Of a DNA stretch of 16,151 nt, positions 15,374 to 16,151 are shown piece by piece (positions within the stretch are counted from its first letter, which is position 1; each line of letters begins with the position of its first letter). The translations under genes and the position numbers were made by a program. This stretch comes from Thermoplasmata archaeon. Its GTDB lineage: Archaea > Thermoplasmatota > Thermoplasmata > Halarchaeoplasmatales > Halarchaeoplasmataceae. The DNA is taken from NCBI GenBank assembly GCA_019594305.1, contig JAFDTZ010000043.1, positions 1 to 16,151 on the forward strand, written 5' to 3'. The notes beneath the pieces are model-generated. The model was given only the letters and a program-made list of their open reading frames with translations, was not told the DNA's origin and searched no databases.

Positions 15374-15736
15374 TCAAAATTCACCCTTTATATGGCGGGA
15401 GATGATGTAATGTCCTATTGTAAGGGATATAATGATTCCTATTCCGGCATGGTAAAACTCTACATAGCTCACATATAGGACCAAAAGGTTCCATAGAATA
15501 ATAACAGAGATTACTAACGCTATCATCCACTTAGATATTTTTCTTTTTATTTTGATGTTTTCCGAGTGTATGTCATCAACATTTTTGTTTAGAATAGATG
15601 CAGATTTGACATATATTGGATAAGCCACCATTACAATCAGGGGGACCAACCATATTAAGAAAAAATATTTTCCTATACTCCCCGTGATCAAAGCGGCTGT
15701 AAAGAACGAAGCTAATACCAATACGGTTCCTCTCAA
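15374..15736 (-). CDS. Small four-helix membrane protein of unknown function
   Basis: The 120-residue product has four likely membrane segments (about residues 3-20, 23-43, 70-92 and 97-112). A basic loop with KIKRKISK (61-69) separates the two helix pairs, placing that loop in the cytoplasm by the positive-inside rule. I do not recognise a family. The start is uncertain: the frame opens with TTG at 15734-15736, with AGAGG almost touching it. Upstream in-frame codons read EYDKIQNTLEEEV, which looks protein-like but lacks a start codon before the in-frame stop. A 12-codon frame (ATG at 15769-15771) ends overlapping the TTG. The gene lies 47 bp after the cysteine-rich protein on the same strand, with a TATA-like tttataaaaa overlapping that gene's stop. 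If the neighbour is a secreted peptide, an immunity or export role would be conceivable, but this is speculation. Confidence 0.55.
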   Translation of the reverse strand: MRGTVLVLASFFTAALITGSIGKYFFLIWLVPLIVMVAYPIYVKSASILNKNVDDIHSENIKIKRKISKWMIALVISVIILWNLLVLYVSYVEFYHAGIGIIISLTIGHYIISRHIKGEF

Positions 15737-15783
15737 TACCTCTTCTTCAAGTGTGTTTTGAATTTTATCATACTCCTATCTTT

Positions 15784-16143
15784 TTATAAACACATTGCCA
15801 GGCCATAAATTGCAGGGAGACCAAGACATATTAATGCTGGTACACAGGTAACCTTGGATGGATCAAGTAGGCATACATAAATGAATGATGGGCACACCGT
15901 AAAACACCAAAACGACCATTCTGCACACCAAAGAGAAATCTCCATTGAAACGCAAGCCCAATACCCAGGCTCATCTGGAAGATCATCGTATTCATCAGTC
16001 CAAGGATCTGCTTCCTTTTCATAGTCAAAACAAAAATCCATACATTCATCAAACGTCCAATACATCATACAGTCTGAAAAGTCCCAATTCCACAACTCAG
16101 GACAATCATCCCAACCGCCACCGCCCCAGCCGTTGATCAGCAT
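15784..16143 (-). CDS. Cysteine- and tryptophan-rich protein, N-terminus possibly beyond the window
   Basis: The visible 119 residues contain 12 cysteines (14, 25, 34, 38, 64, 73, 80, 84, 91, 100, 106, 118) and 10 tryptophans, an extreme composition. Residues 12-60 are strongly acidic with many Asp, Glu and aromatic residues. Residues 64-119 are hydrophobic with eight cysteines and end in hydrophobic LAMCL. No zinc ribbon or ferredoxin spacing is evident. The alternating cysteine/hydrophobic half loosely resembles disulfide-rich halocin C8-type archaeal bacteriocins, but I would not assign it. The ATG is only 8 bases from the window edge, the frame is open upstream and no ribosome binding site is visible, so the true start and any signal peptide may lie outside. 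It is followed by a small membrane protein on the same strand. Its composition is unlike the housekeeping genes to the left, suggesting accessory DNA. Confidence 0.5.
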   Translation of the reverse strand: MLINGWGGGGWDDCPELWNWDFSDCMMYWTFDECMDFCFDYEKEADPWTDEYDDLPDEPGYWACVSMEISLWCAEWSFWCFTVCPSFIYVCLLDPSKVTCVPALICLGLPAIYGLAMCL

Positions 16144-16151
16144 CGGCGCAC

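Noticed and set aside
14921..15405. Two plus-strand small frames of 69 and 66 codons in the AT-rich gap
   Set aside because: No ribosome binding site, no recognisable sequence, and the second runs into the 3' end of the minus-strand membrane-protein gene.
1..16151. tRNA or rRNA genes
   Set aside because: Scanning by eye for the T-arm GGTTCRANTCC pattern with a paired acceptor stem found no credible candidate, although a short or intron-containing archaeal tRNA could be missed without a covariance search.

Overview
The window looks like chromosomal DNA of an archaeon, most likely a Thermoplasmata-type euryarchaeote. The reasons are GGTG/GAGGTG-type ribosome binding sites, TATA-like promoter boxes, a DUF835 domain, a Rab-like small GTPase, a CDKAL1-type tRNA methylthiotransferase, and a methylmalonyl-CoA mutase split into two polypeptides. 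The lineage is an inference from gene content; no rRNA or tRNA gene is present to anchor it.

Layout. Positions 1-327 are non-coding and packed with short inverted repeats. A DUF998-type six-helix membrane protein (minus strand) diverges from a Rab-like GTPase (plus). The GTPase is followed on the plus strand by a 1421-residue protein: a complete archaeal-type isoleucyl-tRNA synthetase scaffold fused to two helix-hairpin-helix segments, a four-cysteine zinc ribbon and a C-terminal DUF835 domain. A ketopantoate reductase (PanE/ApbA) gene starts 7 bp after it. This block converges on a minus-strand radical-SAM tRNA methylthiotransferase.

Positions 8527-12095 form an adenosylcobalamin/methylmalonyl-CoA mutase module in two convergent operons: plus-strand B12-binding subunit plus MeaB GTPase, and minus-strand corrinoid adenosyltransferase plus mutase catalytic subunit, with only 4 bp between the converging ends. 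Together they make the cofactor, load and protect the mutase, and interconvert (R)-methylmalonyl-CoA and succinyl-CoA. An AMP-forming medium/short-chain acyl-CoA synthetase diverges from this module and could supply acyl-CoA. A small nitroreductase follows on the minus strand.

The right end (14382-16151) looks like accessory DNA: a short P-loop ATPase that appears to be the N-terminal remnant of a larger protein, an AT-rich 0.5-kb non-coding stretch with inverted repeats, a small membrane protein, and a cysteine/tryptophan-rich protein running off the window edge.

The most notable object is the synthetase-like fusion protein. Its HIGH, WFDSG, GLDQxRGWF and KMSKS positions are all replaced or deleted and its editing-site residues are changed, yet its zinc-binding cysteines and anticodon-binding half are preserved. 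It reads as a pseudo-synthetase converted into a probable tRNA- or nucleic-acid-binding adaptor.
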